Positions 30,427-42,689 of a stretch of DNA of 64,000 nt are shown piece by piece. The DNA is from Arcuatula senhousia. Taxonomy: Eukaryota > Mollusca > Bivalvia > Mytilida > Mytilidae. Location: NCBI GenBank assembly GCA_963971305.1, contig OZ020313.1, positions 26,886,602-26,950,601 of the forward strand, given 5' to 3'. Position 1 is the first letter of the stretch; every line of letters begins with the position of its first letter. The translations under genes were made by a program, and so were the position numbers. The notes under the pieces were generated by a model. It ran no database searches. It saw nothing but the letters and a program-made list of their open reading frames with translations, and was not told where the DNA came from.

Positions 30427-33400
30427 ATTTGTCATGAAAGCATTTTACTGCGGCAAAGCCAAGTCTGTAAACCACCAAGGCTATTCGTTAATATGAAACT
30501 GTGGCAATATGGGGGAAAACTTTGAGCGACGAGAGTGATAGCAATAATTAGCCATCAAAACCCTTTGTGAAATTTCCGGTCCATGTGAATACCCAAGAAT
30601 ACCCCAGAATACTCAGAGAATACCCCAAAATTACTAAGAATATCAAAGAAAACACAGGAAAACCCCAAGAATACCCAAGAAAACCTAGATTACTTTTTAT
30701 TCAATATTGTGTTTAATATTTTTACTTTAAAAACGGAAAAGTCATACAGAGTAGATCATACTACGATCACGGACATATATTTTTTTTTCAGTCCCAGGCT
30801 TGTCATAAGAGTTTACAACTCCAAAAACTTGACTTGAAGGTGTTTTTTATCAATTTTTTTTTCATTGATAATAAAAAAAGAAATGTTAATTGTGAAATGA
30901 AACCAATCCGTTTTGGTTTAAGTTCGACTTTAAAGTAAGTAAAAACTTAGATGTATTTGATATTGTTTTCCATTTTTTATCTGAATAAAGAATAAAATTT
31001 AAGCTATAAGATGCATAACACATATGCAACACAAGTTTCAGCTAGGGAACATTCATACGTTGTTGTCGTTATTTTGTTTCTGCCTATTTTAATGTAACCG
31101 ACTTAAAGCGCTCTTCATTTGAGTGACCACTGATAAAAAAACTTTAATATCAGTAACGAGCTTTTATAAAACTAACTACCTTAAAGAACGCTATAAATAT
31201 ACCATAGACATGTAATATAAAGTTTCAGGTCTAGAGTAATTGTACGTGGAGTCGTACAAGACATGAAATCGTACACTTTTGGGTAATTTTGATTTTTTTT
31301 AATAGGAAATAGTAATGAAAATAGTTTCATGTGTAAATAATACTATGTCTATATATTAGTGTTAAAGCTGCACTTTCGGTTTGGGTAACTTTTGAATCAA
31401 AGTGTAATTGATCGGCTAAAATTAATGGACTGCTGACGTTTCCAATCTGTGTCATTGGACTTATATACAAACAAAATACTTATCGAAAACTGTGCCCAAC
31501 GGTCTTTCAAACTTAATCCTGATTTTTTTTAAAGTATTCGTAAAACAAATGGGCTTAATTGAATTCCGGGACCCTTTTCACTTAATAGTAGAAAACTAAA
31601 TGATGCTAAAATGTGTCTCTGTGTTAGCTTTGACGGGTCAGAAATTGCTTGGAGATTGAAAATCTTAGAAATTGTTTTTAGACGTGATTTATTCTGGGGC
31701 ATCCTTGGGTAAATACATGGACCCCAAAATTTCCCCCAAACTCACACTTCTCAAGATTTTTGACCGTTTGGGAAAAAATCGCATGACTTACAATAAATTG
31801 GGTGTATAGGTCTTTTAAAATATAAATATTGAACATTTTAGGACAGCAACGGGCAGAAAACACACCATTATATTTTGTCACATTGAAAATCATATTAGAA
31901 ACCGTTTGATTGCCTTACAAATGATTATCATGAAGGAGGGTATTTTTTGTTAAAGTTGTAATTCAGCATTACTAGCTGATATACGAAATCGAAAATACCT
32001 TGGTAAAAGATAAATAGACCAGGCTTTAAATAATTATAGCATAATGCACGATTTCGGAGTTTGACGCTTCCTGAAATGTTTATGGTCAAATTACTAGACA
32101 CAAGTTCCTTTGGCATTTATAAACGCAATCGCCTGCTGCATTATCTTATAAATTTTAAGTAGGACCCGTAGGATCCCCACCTAGGAGGCTAAATTGCCGT
32201 CCTTACCAACCAGTGAGTCAAAACTCTCCTCCCCGGCTGACCTTGTGTCCCCATTTCCTCCACTTCATTATCATTTCATATTCATCGTATCACCTCCCCG
32301 GATATAGCCAAAATCGTGCTACTTTGGAGTAAAGCACTAACTTACTAACTTTTTCTTTTAAGATAGGGCAATTAAAACCAAAGTATCGAGAAAACTTACC
32401 GCTGCTAATGGCTTCTAGTGGACGTCTGACCGGTAGCTTACTCGGCAATAGCCAGTAATACTTATCTTTATACGGATGCGAGGAAGTTTTAGTATACAAA
32501 ATCCTCTTAGAATGAGGATGTACAAGACCCGGGATTACCGGCCCCCATCAAAACATGTAGTGGCAACAACATCCTCCTTAAGAAGGGTGATTTATGTAAT
32601 GCAACTAAGAGACAGAAATGTCTAGTTATTTTCTGTCGTAGATTTTTTAGAGATTGCCTCTGTTTTGGAGAATTGTATGCATGGTGAACACTTATTACAC
32701 ATCTTTTTTTCTTTACTTTATTTCTTATTACACATCTAATCATTTTCTGAAATAATTTTTAGAAACCATACGTATCAGGATTACGGTATTTGTGTATTTA
32801 ATACATGTGAATTTTGTAATCTAGAAAGTATTATGTGTGATCCCGGTAGGCTCAAAGGGGAAGGGGTCATGAGAGGTGAAAAAAAATAACCGAATGTTTA
32901 CATTAAGTTGATTTTGTGAACTTTATTACGATTTTTTTTCTAAATACATGTTTTCAAACTCTGTTTAATCTGATCCAAAAGTGATGTTTATCGGTCTCAA
33001 TTAAGTGAAAACTGTCACTGTTACAAATATACAATGCCAACATGGAAGCCTTTCTTAGTTGCAAATGAAAGATAAAATGGTTTCAAATCATATGACAAGA
33101 ACGGATATAAATGTTCATTAATAAATATCATGGGAAAATATGATGCGCATGAACATTTGAAAAAAGATAGAGCTCAATGTTTTTTTTTTATATAAGCTCT
33201 AGGTTAAACCTACTAGCTTTCTCGTTTGCTCTCATTTTGTTGAATCTTTGCTGTTTTTCAAATCAAAATTAATATCTCAACTTTTGAAACAAATAAATAC
33301 TAAAATGGAAAAACAAAGATTGGCCAAAGTAAGTCAATGTACCCCTTTTGTTGACACTATGCAGTATTGGTACTTAAACTTAAAGTCTTTGTTTAAAAAA

Positions 33401-33583
33401 TCCCTCTTTTTGACTTTTCACCTGAAGTGCTATAAACGTAGAAAGATGATATAACATGTTATTAAATAACAAACAAAAAAAGAGTCGCAACTTAAAAAAA
33501 GTTAAGTGTGTTTTAAAGTAAATGTTTGAGTCGGATGAACAAGACTTAGAACCCTGACTATGATGACAGATGTACAGGCACCC
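30427..33583. other. no recognisable gene
   Basis: Mostly AT-rich. 30590-30690 is a degenerate minisatellite of ATACCCCAGAAT-like units. 32160-32540 is less AT-rich with small open frames on the minus strand (32290-32499, 32507-32743) that I do not recognise and that lack splice support. The last part should contain the 3'UTR of the kelch gene at 33584, but no AATAAA close to its stop was found. Confidence 0.35.
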
Positions 33584-36319
33584 TCAAACTGCTGCCATTG
33601 TTGTTGCACACGGGGTCGTGAGCAAACGACGTTGAACATGTGACGTCGTAAAACTAAAATCGATGGCTGAAACCGGCAAAGTCTCCTGCAATACTGTGCA
33701 AAGCTGACGTTCTATATTAAACAATAACATGTCTTTAGTTGATCTAAAAGACACCTCTCCTCCAAATATCAAAATGCTGTTCTCGAAACAGCACACACCA
33801 AAACCTTTTCTATCTGTATACGGTTGTATTTGGGCAATCGATCGAACACCTTCTTTTTCAGAGCACTTTAAGATGTCACCATTCTTACACACTAAAAGCA
33901 ACTGATTATTGAAGTTCAATGCCCGTGCATGGATTTTTGCATGGACAGGAAGCCTAGTATAGTTGACCAAGTAACTTTGGTCATGTTCGCAGTTAAAGCA
34001 CTGAATATTCTCGGATTTTTCACCGTCTTTTGTAAAACCACCGAAAAGATATACTTTTTGACCAAGGCAGGTGTGTGCTGGAGATCGAATGGCTTCGTAT
34101 AAACGTGTTTTGCTCAAGGCCCATTCATTTTCTGTGGTGATATATTTAAAAACTTTATTTGTGGGCTTGTTTTCCTCTTTCCCTCCCAATACGTATACCA
34201 CCTCGTTGAATGCGTACATGGCATGGCATTCGCGTTCCGACGGCAAATTAGTCAGTTGAAGCCATTCATTAGTTTCGCCGTTGAATCGGAGAAATGTGCA
34301 TTTTCCTCCTCTGTGACCTTGGGGTACATTTGACCAAGGGCCGGATCCTCCAGAAACATACAAATCAAGACCTATGGAACAAATGGCGAAATTGTATCCA
34401 GGGTCCAGGGGTATTGGTTTTAGAGAATACCACGTCTTTTGTGGAAAACTGAAACACATCACATGTGTGTTGTTCCCGCCCTCGTTACCGCCTGCAACAA
34501 TCAAACATTCGTCCGCAGGAACATCGAAAGGCATTGGTTCTTCTGGAACGACATCAATTATTTGACGGAGGCGTTCTAGCTCTGCTAATATTTGATCCCG
34601 TCTCGCAACATCTTCAATTCTTTCAGCTTCACTGAGAATTTCTTCTCCAGTAATTCCTTTGCCCAGCAAATTTTTGTACAAATCTTTAAGGTATTCAAAA
34701 CGATTTTCAATGTCAGCCGTTACCCAAGAAATGGTAACGCGACAAAATAAACCATTTCTATCAATGACATTTAAATTTTCAGAATCTAAGATCGAAATAA
34801 GATTTTCCACAGTGTCTATCTCATCAAAGTTGCATTCTTCACTGGACGCAATCTCAACGAAGTGCTTCAATATAAGAGAGCGCGCTACGACCGCCAAATC
34901 TTCTGTATCACCCTGGTTCTGCGCAACACACCAAACTTCAATACAATTTGACTTGCTTACATTTTTCTTCAGAAAATCCTTGCAGACGTTGTGTAGCGAA
35001 GAGACTTGGGTCAGATGTGCGGTGTGCAGTAAAATTGCAGCATTTTCCATGGTTACTACATCAGCACGGCCAGTGTAAAGATAGGTCAAAAAATCATTGC
35101 AAGATTGGCCATCCATTTCTAAAGAAGCCGACTGTTCTCTCCCTTCCTGTAATAAAATTAAAATAGTTTTTAAAGTTTTTTTAATGTCTTCAGAATTGAA
35201 GACAGTGGTCACAAAAGCAGATTTTTAAAACAGTCACTATTCTATGCTGCATTTACTTATGAACGGACACTAGGTCAGGTCCATTGTCATTGCCGAAAAA
35301 TTGTATAGGTTTATTAACTATATCAGTTTTGATGATATGAAAATGATTTTCCAATGGTATTTCTTTCTTATAACTCATAATAATATCATTTTCTAATTAA
35401 TTGCAAAGCTTATGATAAAGAAAGAACAACCCTTTTCGAACATGTTGATAATTATTGTTCCAACTTCAAATATCTTAACAATGACCTTAAATTCATATGG
35501 CTGCTATCCTGTGAAGACAAATTAATTTGTAATAAATTATCCTCATTTGTTCATAATAGCTTTGATATGAGAAAAACTAAACTAGATAATAATTAATGTG
35601 TTTATTTTCATTGATCACTTTTTGTTTTGTTTTTTTGTTAAATATGTCTATATCTTTTGTTTAAGCTATGTTTGATGTTTTCAATTGTATTCATGTATGT
35701 ATATATATATGCCCAGTGATGGGCCCATAATTGGTTTAATAAACTATTCTATTCTATTCTAACTCCAGGAGAGGGCACAGTCATTGAAAACAGTGGTGTT
35801 GTTGAAAAAATATTTCTGGTATAGTGCACAGTTTTTGAAAGTTTATATTACATGAAACCTTCATTCAATGTATTATATACTATAGAAAATGATTTGATTA
35901 CCTTATTCATTAAAATCATTTATAGATCTGTTCAATGAACACACAATTTTAAATTCAATGATCATTGTACAATTGCTGCGATCATCATTGTGTATAACGA
36001 TATTTAAAATATTTTATGTAACATAATAGAAAACATTGTATACACACACACACACCTTATTTTTTTTTAAACTTTTGAATCGCTGTTTTGTGGTGCAGGA
36101 GACCATTTACTATTCAGTTTAAATTTGAAAATATTCAGTTAAACTTACCATGAATTCACTGTCAAACATTGTTTCAAAGTAGAGAGACAGTGCAGCCAAT
36201 ATAATTCTATGACAATTAAAACTTTCTTCCCCTGCATGCAATTTAAAGTCAGCATACTTGTCTCCAATTCGAAGTTCGTCCAGTCTTTTTGATAGTTGTT
36301 GGGTATATATCTCTGACAT
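33584..36319 (-). CDS. BTB-BACK-kelch protein (KLHL-type), two coding exons
   Basis: Coding exons: 36319-36149 (57 codons) and 35146-33584 (520 codons plus stop), 577 residues. Junctions are canonical and in phase 0: ATG|GTAAGT donor and TTATTACAG|GAAGGG acceptor. BTB domain about 1-125: YADFKLHAGEESFNCHRIIL and LSLYFETMFDSEFM in exon 1, then SCNDFLTYLYTGRADV in exon 2. BACK domain about 130-235. Kelch repeats about 275-550, with the double-glycine signatures LIVAGGNEGG, LYVSGGSGP, VYVLGGKEE, VYLFGGFTK and ILIFGGE. Such proteins usually act as substrate adaptors for Cullin-3 E3 ubiquitin ligases: BTB binds Cul3, the kelch propeller binds substrate. Orthology to a named KLHL is not clear. A CAG acceptor lies just upstream of the start (TTTTGCAG|GCAAAATG), implying a 5'UTR intron. 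The 1-kb intron holds a truncated LINE. Confidence 0.9.
35400..35760 (+). mobile_element. 5'-truncated LINE copy (ORF2 C-terminus and 3' end)
   Basis: The plus-strand frame from about 35436 to its stop near 35597 encodes LNNDLKFIWLLSCEDKL, aligning with the ORF2 C-terminus of the LINE at 2656-8904 (LDNDNKLIFLLSNEDPQ). It is followed by about 150 bp of 3'UTR with CCCAGTGATGGGCCC (a palindrome) and AATAAACTATTCTATTCTATTC, a pentamer 3' tail. It is antisense to the kelch gene, inside its intron. Confidence 0.75.
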
Positions 36320-37213
36320 TTTGCCTGCAAAATAACTTTAGATATCTGATTTCTGTATTGAATAATAAAGTTAAAATAATAATGCCGTCGTGGAATACAA
36401 ATGACAACAAAGTTCCAGGAAGCTAACCTTTTATGCCCGTTTTTTGACGTCAAAATGACAAAATCTCAGAAAGACGTCAAGATTATCTGGAGTAGAGTGA
36501 CTGTACGTGGAGTCGTACGCTTGATTAAGGTTTCAACTTTTGAAATATCGATGGCAACTGCATGTGAATATGTTGCAATCATTTATCAAAATAAAAAGAT
36601 GGACAAGAATTTCATATAACCAATATATTTCAAAAAAATATATGTAAGTTATATTCTTACAGATTTATTTTTTGAAGGTAACAAAAGCGTTGAAAATTGC
36701 TGAAAATAGTCCACAGTCAATTTGCACCGAGTCGTATACAGGGTGAAAGACAATCGTTTCAAAGACATTTTGTCACTGTTCAGTTTCCAGAATAAAACAG
36801 GATGACATCGGTTCTGTTTATTTATCGGTATGCAGGCCATGCATTTGTGCAGCATTTTTTACCACCCCTGAAAATCATCACATTTATATTTTGAGCATAT
36901 ATACTGCCCCAGTCACATTATCAGGTTGTTATACTGTATCAAATATTTTTGTTTTGTTTTTTGTTATACCTTGTATGTCACAATTCATTACAATCATATG
37001 TATGATCTTTTATAGGACCCTTGATTTGAATAAAGCTATTTCTATTCCTATACTGAAATACAGATTGAAACTATTGAAAAAATTAACAAAAATATTGAAA
37101 TAACACGGTTTGCAATGTCAAAGTTTTTTTCTGATCTAAGCTAGCTTACACAAGAAGATGTTTTCAACTTTATCTTAATTTCCTACTTCTTTATGTTCGT
37201 TGATAGAACTTGC
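36320..37213. other. 5' flank/intron of the kelch gene
   Basis: No exon placed. 37005-37050 reads GGACCCTTGATTTGAATAAA then GCTATTTCTATTCCTATA, similar to a LINE 3' tail, probably a short relic on the plus strand. Confidence 0.35.
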
Positions 37214-37377
37214 CGGACCCGGGGGGTAGAATTACTACCTGATTAAGGGTTTACCTGTGCCGTTGGTCTGTTCTGAACTGGACCCTGTTGGCATCGAGAA
37301 AATTAAATTCATATTGCGGCACACTCAAACCATTGCCATGATTAGATAGGAAGTAGTCCCCCCCCCCCCGGGTACCG
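37214..37377. mobile_element. short inverted-repeat element (MITE-like) with C/G tracts
   Basis: Left CGGACCCGGGGGGTAGAATT and right GGAAGTAGT followed by C12 and GGGTACCG are imperfect inverses. 164 bp. Superfamily and target duplication not determined. Confidence 0.5.
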
Positions 37378-37504
37378 AAATTCATTGTTCTATAATTGTA
37401 ACTTTTTTTCAAGAAATATTTCGAAAAATATTTTAAGAGTTGTGTTTATTTATTTAGTTTTCAACAGATATATTGTTTGTATAAAGCAAGTAAAGGTAAA
37501 TTAA

Positions 37505-39190
37505 AAAGTTGATTTGAAGGGCGTGGCCCGTCTTTAGTCCCCTGTAGCAATGTATTGATGCAATATATATGAAACCATAGACACGTTTAGATGACAGAAT
37601 TTAATGAGCAATTCAACAAAAAAGAATTTTCAAAATTGAATGAATAATAAACATTCTACACCAGTTTTGTCAATACATCCGTTTTAGCCCCTTTTGGCCC
37701 TTTTTTCTAAAACAGTAGGGATCATAAACCCCGAATACAATACCAACATTCCTTTAGTCAAAAGTGGATATAACCTTCATACAATTGCGGCTGGCCCACT
37801 ACAACTTAATGTTTGGTATAAAACTATTTGCCTCAACAAACTTTAAAAAATTGTGTGTTTTTTTGCCCTTTCGGCCCCTAATTTCTCAAAAATGGTTAGA
37901 TATGATGCCGTGAAATCTGATTGATAAACGCAGTCAAGGATTTTCACAAGAAGGAATTTTAAAATCGGACCACAAAGAAAAAAATATTTTTTGGGGTGTG
38001 GCCCCTTTTTGACTTCCTGAAGCAATATAACAGTGCAATATATATATATCAAAACCATTTACACATTAAGTTGACAGAATCATTGTAAATGAGGAATTCA
38101 ATAAAAAAAGAATGTTCAAAATCGAATGAATAATAAACATTCTACAAAAGTTTTGTTAAAAGCACAGAATACGATTACGGCAAAACCGTAACAATAAGAA
38201 ATTCTTCTTGTTACGGCAAAGACGAAGATCGGGAACGGATGACGGGACGGACACCGAATCATTTATGACCGTAACAATAAGAATTTTCTTATTATTACGG
38301 CACTTATTCTTACGGCATGGACGATATAATTGGCATAAGCGATTTACCAAAGATAAGATAAGATATTTTACAGTTAACTTCTTTCGCTTTTACTAATAAT
38401 AATTTGATTAAGTAACAATAAAAGAATAAATTCAGTTCATCGGTAGATGGTATTGGAAATCATTCTCCAAGCTCTTCTTTTTGTTGAACAAAACTTTTTG
38501 CCGTAGCGAGTGTCCCGGGTAAAGAGAACTCGATCTCTTCTGTATACACTCCTATGTTCTTAAGAAATATCTAACACTTAAATTGTAAAGAATGGACGGA
38601 CCGGTACAAAATTTTTGTTTTTGGGAAAATTTAAATGATAGTCCGAGCTTTGAAACTGAAGATAAATGTAGACGTAAAACTTGTATTAAATCGTTACCAT
38701 CGTCTGTGATGGATGCCTTCAATGAATGGTTTCACCAGAAATACGCAGGATTAAAACAAAACCCAAAAGCCACTTGTTGGTTGCATGTGTTGCATGTGCA
38801 ATAAGTTATCAAAATAACTTTTAGTTAAATTTAGATTATTAGAATTTTTTGCCCGGTTAGATTGCATAAATTAAAAAAAAATGCCACTCTTTATTCCATA
38901 TCGTCACTTTATGGATCTATATCTCTTTTGCCGTAATAATAAGTGCCGTAACAATAAGAAAATTCTTATTGTTACGGTCGTAAATGATTCGGTCTCCGTC
39001 CAGTCATCCGTTCCCGATTTTCGTCTGTGCCGTAACAATAAGATTTTCTTATTGTTACGGTTTTGCCCAAATTTGCCGTAACTGTATCCTGTGCCTTTGT
39101 TAATACACTCGTTCTAGCCCCTTTTGGCCCTTTTTTCTAAAACGGTAGGGACCACAAACCCTAAATGCAATACCAACATTCCTTTAGTGG
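37505..39190. repeat. tandem duplication of a ~470-bp repeat; second unit interrupted by an IR element
   Basis: Unit 1 (37505-37760) and unit 2 (about 37975-38161 plus 39096-39190) share the words GCAATATATAT, GAATGAATAATAAACATTCT, AGCCCCTTTTGGCCCTTTTT and CAATACCAACATTCCTTTAG. Unit 2 is split by the element at 38162-39095, so unit 1 is an empty-site reference. Confidence 0.75.
38162..39095. mobile_element. inverted-repeat DNA element (family IR, copy B), 8-bp TSD TTTGTTAA
   Basis: Left end GCACAGAATACGATTACGG, right end CTGTATCCTGTGCC. TIRs of about 155-165 bp (38162-38318 and 38930-39095) each contain two hairpins (CCGTAACAATAAGAA with TTCTTATTGTTACGG) and a central GATCGGGAACGGATGACGGG block. 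TTTGTTAA occurs on both sides; removing the element plus one TTTGTTAA gives AGTTTTGTTAATACACTCG, matching AGTTTTGTCAATACATCCG in the empty unit at about 37672. The internal 600 bp has a 70-residue open frame (38592-38804) that copy A does not preserve. The 8-bp duplication is compatible with hAT-type integration, but the TIR start is not the hAT consensus. Confidence 0.85.
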
Positions 39191-39197
39191 TTACAAA

Positions 39198-39340
39198 CAG
39201 TGGCGGATCCAGAAATTCTTAAAGAGAGGACCGCCCACTGACTGGCCTAAGAGGGGGCCCGTTTTGGTAACGCCCAATGATTTAACCAAATTTTTCCGCC
39301 AACAGGGGGGAGGTGCCCCAGGCCCCTGGATCCGCCTATG
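39198..39340. mobile_element. 143-bp MITE, TIR CA(G/T)(T/A)GGCGGATCCAG, TSD ACAAA
   Basis: Left CAGTGGCGGATCCAG and right CTGGATCCGCCTATG are inverted; ACAAA directly flanks both ends (39193-39197, 39341-39345). Truncated relative at 16030. Families with this GGCGGATCCAG end are common in invertebrate genomes. Confidence 0.8.
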
Positions 39341-39345
39341 ACAAA

Positions 39346-41380
39346 CATCATACCAAATTTTATATCTTACTCAAGTTTTCGCACGAAACCAAATGTCCAC
39401 AGACGACGACAACAACGACGACGACAACAACGACGACGACATCGCCATAACATTATACGATCGAAAAAATCTTGCGGTCGTATAAAAAATTCTAAGAAAG
39501 AAAGGACTCTAGTTGGACTTACATGTAGCCAGGGGAGATCATAGATAGGGGAGCCTAGGTCGCTTCAGAAATGTGTAAGAAAATGGCGGATAAAACATCA
39601 GCACGATCAAGATTAGACAGAGTGCGCAAACTCAATCGAACTTTTTATATTTACACAACCTCATGAATTATTCACATTTGTAATGAATAATTCATTTTTA
39701 TTCTAAGTTTCAATTGAAATTTAAATGAATCGAGTAAATAGGGGCGTTCTTTATACATTGCATGGATAAATTCCCGCCACGAAATCTTGTCCGTGCTCCT
39801 CGACAACGATAAACCGCCAATTAATTACGTGATCGACCATGCATTTCACTTGAAAATGTGTGTGGGGGGGGGGGGGGGGTTGACTTTTCCTAAACATAAC
39901 AATCTGTAATATTGTGATGAAAAAACATATGGCTATCGAGTTAAAGAAAACAGACTGCCAGGCATGATAAGATAAGATAAGAAAGATTTATTTGAATTCG
40001 GATAAATTTTGTAAATAACAATTAACCAGGGATTAAATAAAACTGTTAGTTTGTATTAAATTGGAAGTTGCTCATCCCTTGTTTTGGACATCCCTGAATA
40101 AACAAAAGCTCTCGAGAGCTTTTTTTCCGAATAAGAAAATTTCATGGCATGATTTCTGCCATGCAAAATAACCGGTTAATACATTTTTTTTTTCAAAAAT
40201 TGCGATGACGCCTTTAGAAAATAAATACTTTTCCGCTCCGTGGTGAAAGTGCTCCAAAATATTTTCTGCTCAGTAAAAAAAACAAGGCCTCAAAGTTAAA
40301 TGGTCGGTCAAATACATACAATAAAGCCTCAGTAGATCAAATAGAATAGGAGATAAAACTGTCATTTTGACTGACTCAATTAAAGAAACTGAGTAATTTT
40401 CAGAAAAAAAGTAATTTTGCGCATATTCAGATTTCTAACTGGATGCCAGCATGATAAACCATGTTCTATTATTCAGGGGTGGTATTGAGGAAGGATTTGT
40501 GGATTTTCGATTGATAATAAAAACACCAAAACGAATCAACGGTCTTAGAAGTAACATGAGTTTTAAGACTGATATGCGTAATTTTTCATGAAGTTAATCG
40601 TACTGCCTGTTTATTCATTGAAGGACCGACGATTTAACTTGAACGGAGGGGGGTAGGTCTTCGGTTTTTTTTACGAGAAAATTAATTCCGCGCAAAGCTA
40701 GGGAAAATATGTATTTTCTATTCAAAATGTGTCACGACTAACTATTTTTTTTCTTATATTAGCATTAATTTAATCAGTAGGGCAGAAATCCTTTGAAGTT
40801 ATGAATATTTGCTGCCAATATATCTTTCCATCAAAATATCCAGAATATTTTTTAGGAAGAAACAACCCCTATTTCATGTTAAATGGTCGGTCCCTTAATA
40901 GTTTTTGCGCAAATTTAGAGCCTGAATCCTTTTCGCACTGGCTAAGGCGCACAATTTTTCTTTTATTTCTTTTTTTTTGCACATCAAAAACGCCATACAG
41001 TGCCGCTGTGTTTTATTTCCTGATTTTTGGCACACTGCCTTTTCATTCTTAATTTCACCATACCCCATTTTAAAACTATTAGGTGCTAACTTTTGACCGG
41101 CAAAAATTCGAAGTTGACTTATCATGCTTATATATAAAATTAAATTGGGAAAGTAGAAAAAGCGACAAACCTGAAAACGCTTCCCACCATACGAGACCAA
41201 TACTTGAAGTTGCATATCAAATGATTTCGAATAGTACTGGCTGAAAATCTGTTACGATTTTTTTTTCATGGACCAACCTGTTGACACCATTTGCGAGGAT
41301 GGTCTCAAGAAACCATTCTAATATACTTCATCTGGGACAAAAAAGGCTGTTTCGTGTATGTGTAAAAGCAATACCCTATG
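39346..41380. other. no recognisable gene; LINE tail relic
   Basis: 39390-39440 is a (GACGACAAC)n-like tract. 39866-39883 is a G-run. 39966-40010 reads as a minus-strand LINE 3' end (AATAAATCTTTC then TTATC repeats). The remainder is AT-rich with no supported exon. Confidence 0.4.
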
Positions 41381-41468
41381 TACCCAGTCTGAATAGATTA
41401 GCCTCTACCATTTTTTTTTCTGAACGAAAAAAAAAAATAGTAGGGGCTGATCTTTAGTCAGACTACCC
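41381..41468. repeat. short foldback (hairpin) sequence
   Basis: Arms of about 38 nt: CAGTCTGAATAGATTAGCCT then CTACCATTTTTTTTT, facing AAAAAAAAAATAGTAGGGGC then TGATCTTTAGTCAGACT, with a 6-9-nt loop. Confidence 0.65.
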
Positions 41469-42689
41469 ATGTACCATGATATACGTTAAAGGCATCTCTA
41501 TAAGTGCTTACTTCTTACATCAAGCAAGGTCCTCTGTGTGGATTTGTTTTCATATAGTGTCTGAGGTTCTTTCTCGCTGAATTGCATCGATTTGATTTTA
41601 GTGTGTAATTTTGTGCATTGTATGATTATGGATATAGGGAGGTTGGGCCCCGATAAACTTGTTTCCTCCCCGCAACACTTTATATGTGCCTGATCTAATC
41701 CAGGAATCTTTGTCAAAACTTTTGTTGGTCACTGATATCTTTGTTATAAATCCAGAAGGGATTTTGGGGATTAGTATTGGATCTTGTGCACTGCTGTTTT
41801 AGTGTTGGATCAACGCAAGACGGCGAGGACCAACCTCTGGTCATGTTGATATTCATTTGTTAATTGCCGTTGGTTCATGTTTGTTGTGCCCCGTACACTT
41901 ATTCTACAGCTCATGGGAGTCCACTCTCTGTAGATTTCGATAAGGGAAAGCTCGATGGAGGCTGATACAAAGGCAACACATGTCTTTACTCGAATAATTC
42001 AAGCCCTTTCGGTCTTTGTGTACTTTGGCGGAGCAGGTTAATGTAGCGACTACAAGGAGTGAAAATAACGACTGTATTATTCGGGTTACACTTGCAGACT
42101 GCATCTGATACTGGAGATGGTTTCACATAAGCACAAAACTTTTTTTCCCAGCCCAGAATAAATAACTATGTTTAACTGTAAAAAGAAGCTTTTCTTGCTT
42201 ATTGCAACCATATGTAGTTTATTTTCAATCCAGGACCAATTGCAAAAAAGCGAGCAGCGACCGCTGTTCAAATTAGTTGGTCTGTAGATTTTTTAAATTG
42301 TTGTTAATGGTGTAGGTAATGTCGCTTACACTATATTCCACATCTCATTATCTTATATTCAGTAAAGGAGGACAAACAAATTGATAAAACCAACTTAGAA
42401 CTATACTTGTTTGAGAGAAAACTTTCACTTCACGTGGCAAGTGTTTGAAAATGATTAAGAAATCAGAGGGAGTTTGATATTCATAGTATTCTCAATGATT
42501 TATGAGCTTTTCTGAACATATTGAGAATAGCAAAAAGATAATACTTGAGTAGAAGTTGACTTGGAAACTTCATTTACAATACAAATCAAGGTCATGTAAC
42601 ACTACAAACATCAGTGTTATGGAGATATTTAACAACACATCTTTATACATTTTTTCAGGATAAATAAAGCTTTGTTATGTATGCTTAAA
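41469..42689. other. no gene; RT-element 3' relic
   Basis: 41815-41915 resembles the 3' region of the RT element near 8905-8940 and 2564-2655 (CAAGACGGCGAGGACC, TCATGTTGATATTC, TTTGTTGTGCCCCGTACACT). 42335-42360 has the phrase TATTCCACATCTCATTATCT shared with 50205-50350. No exon. Confidence 0.4.
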
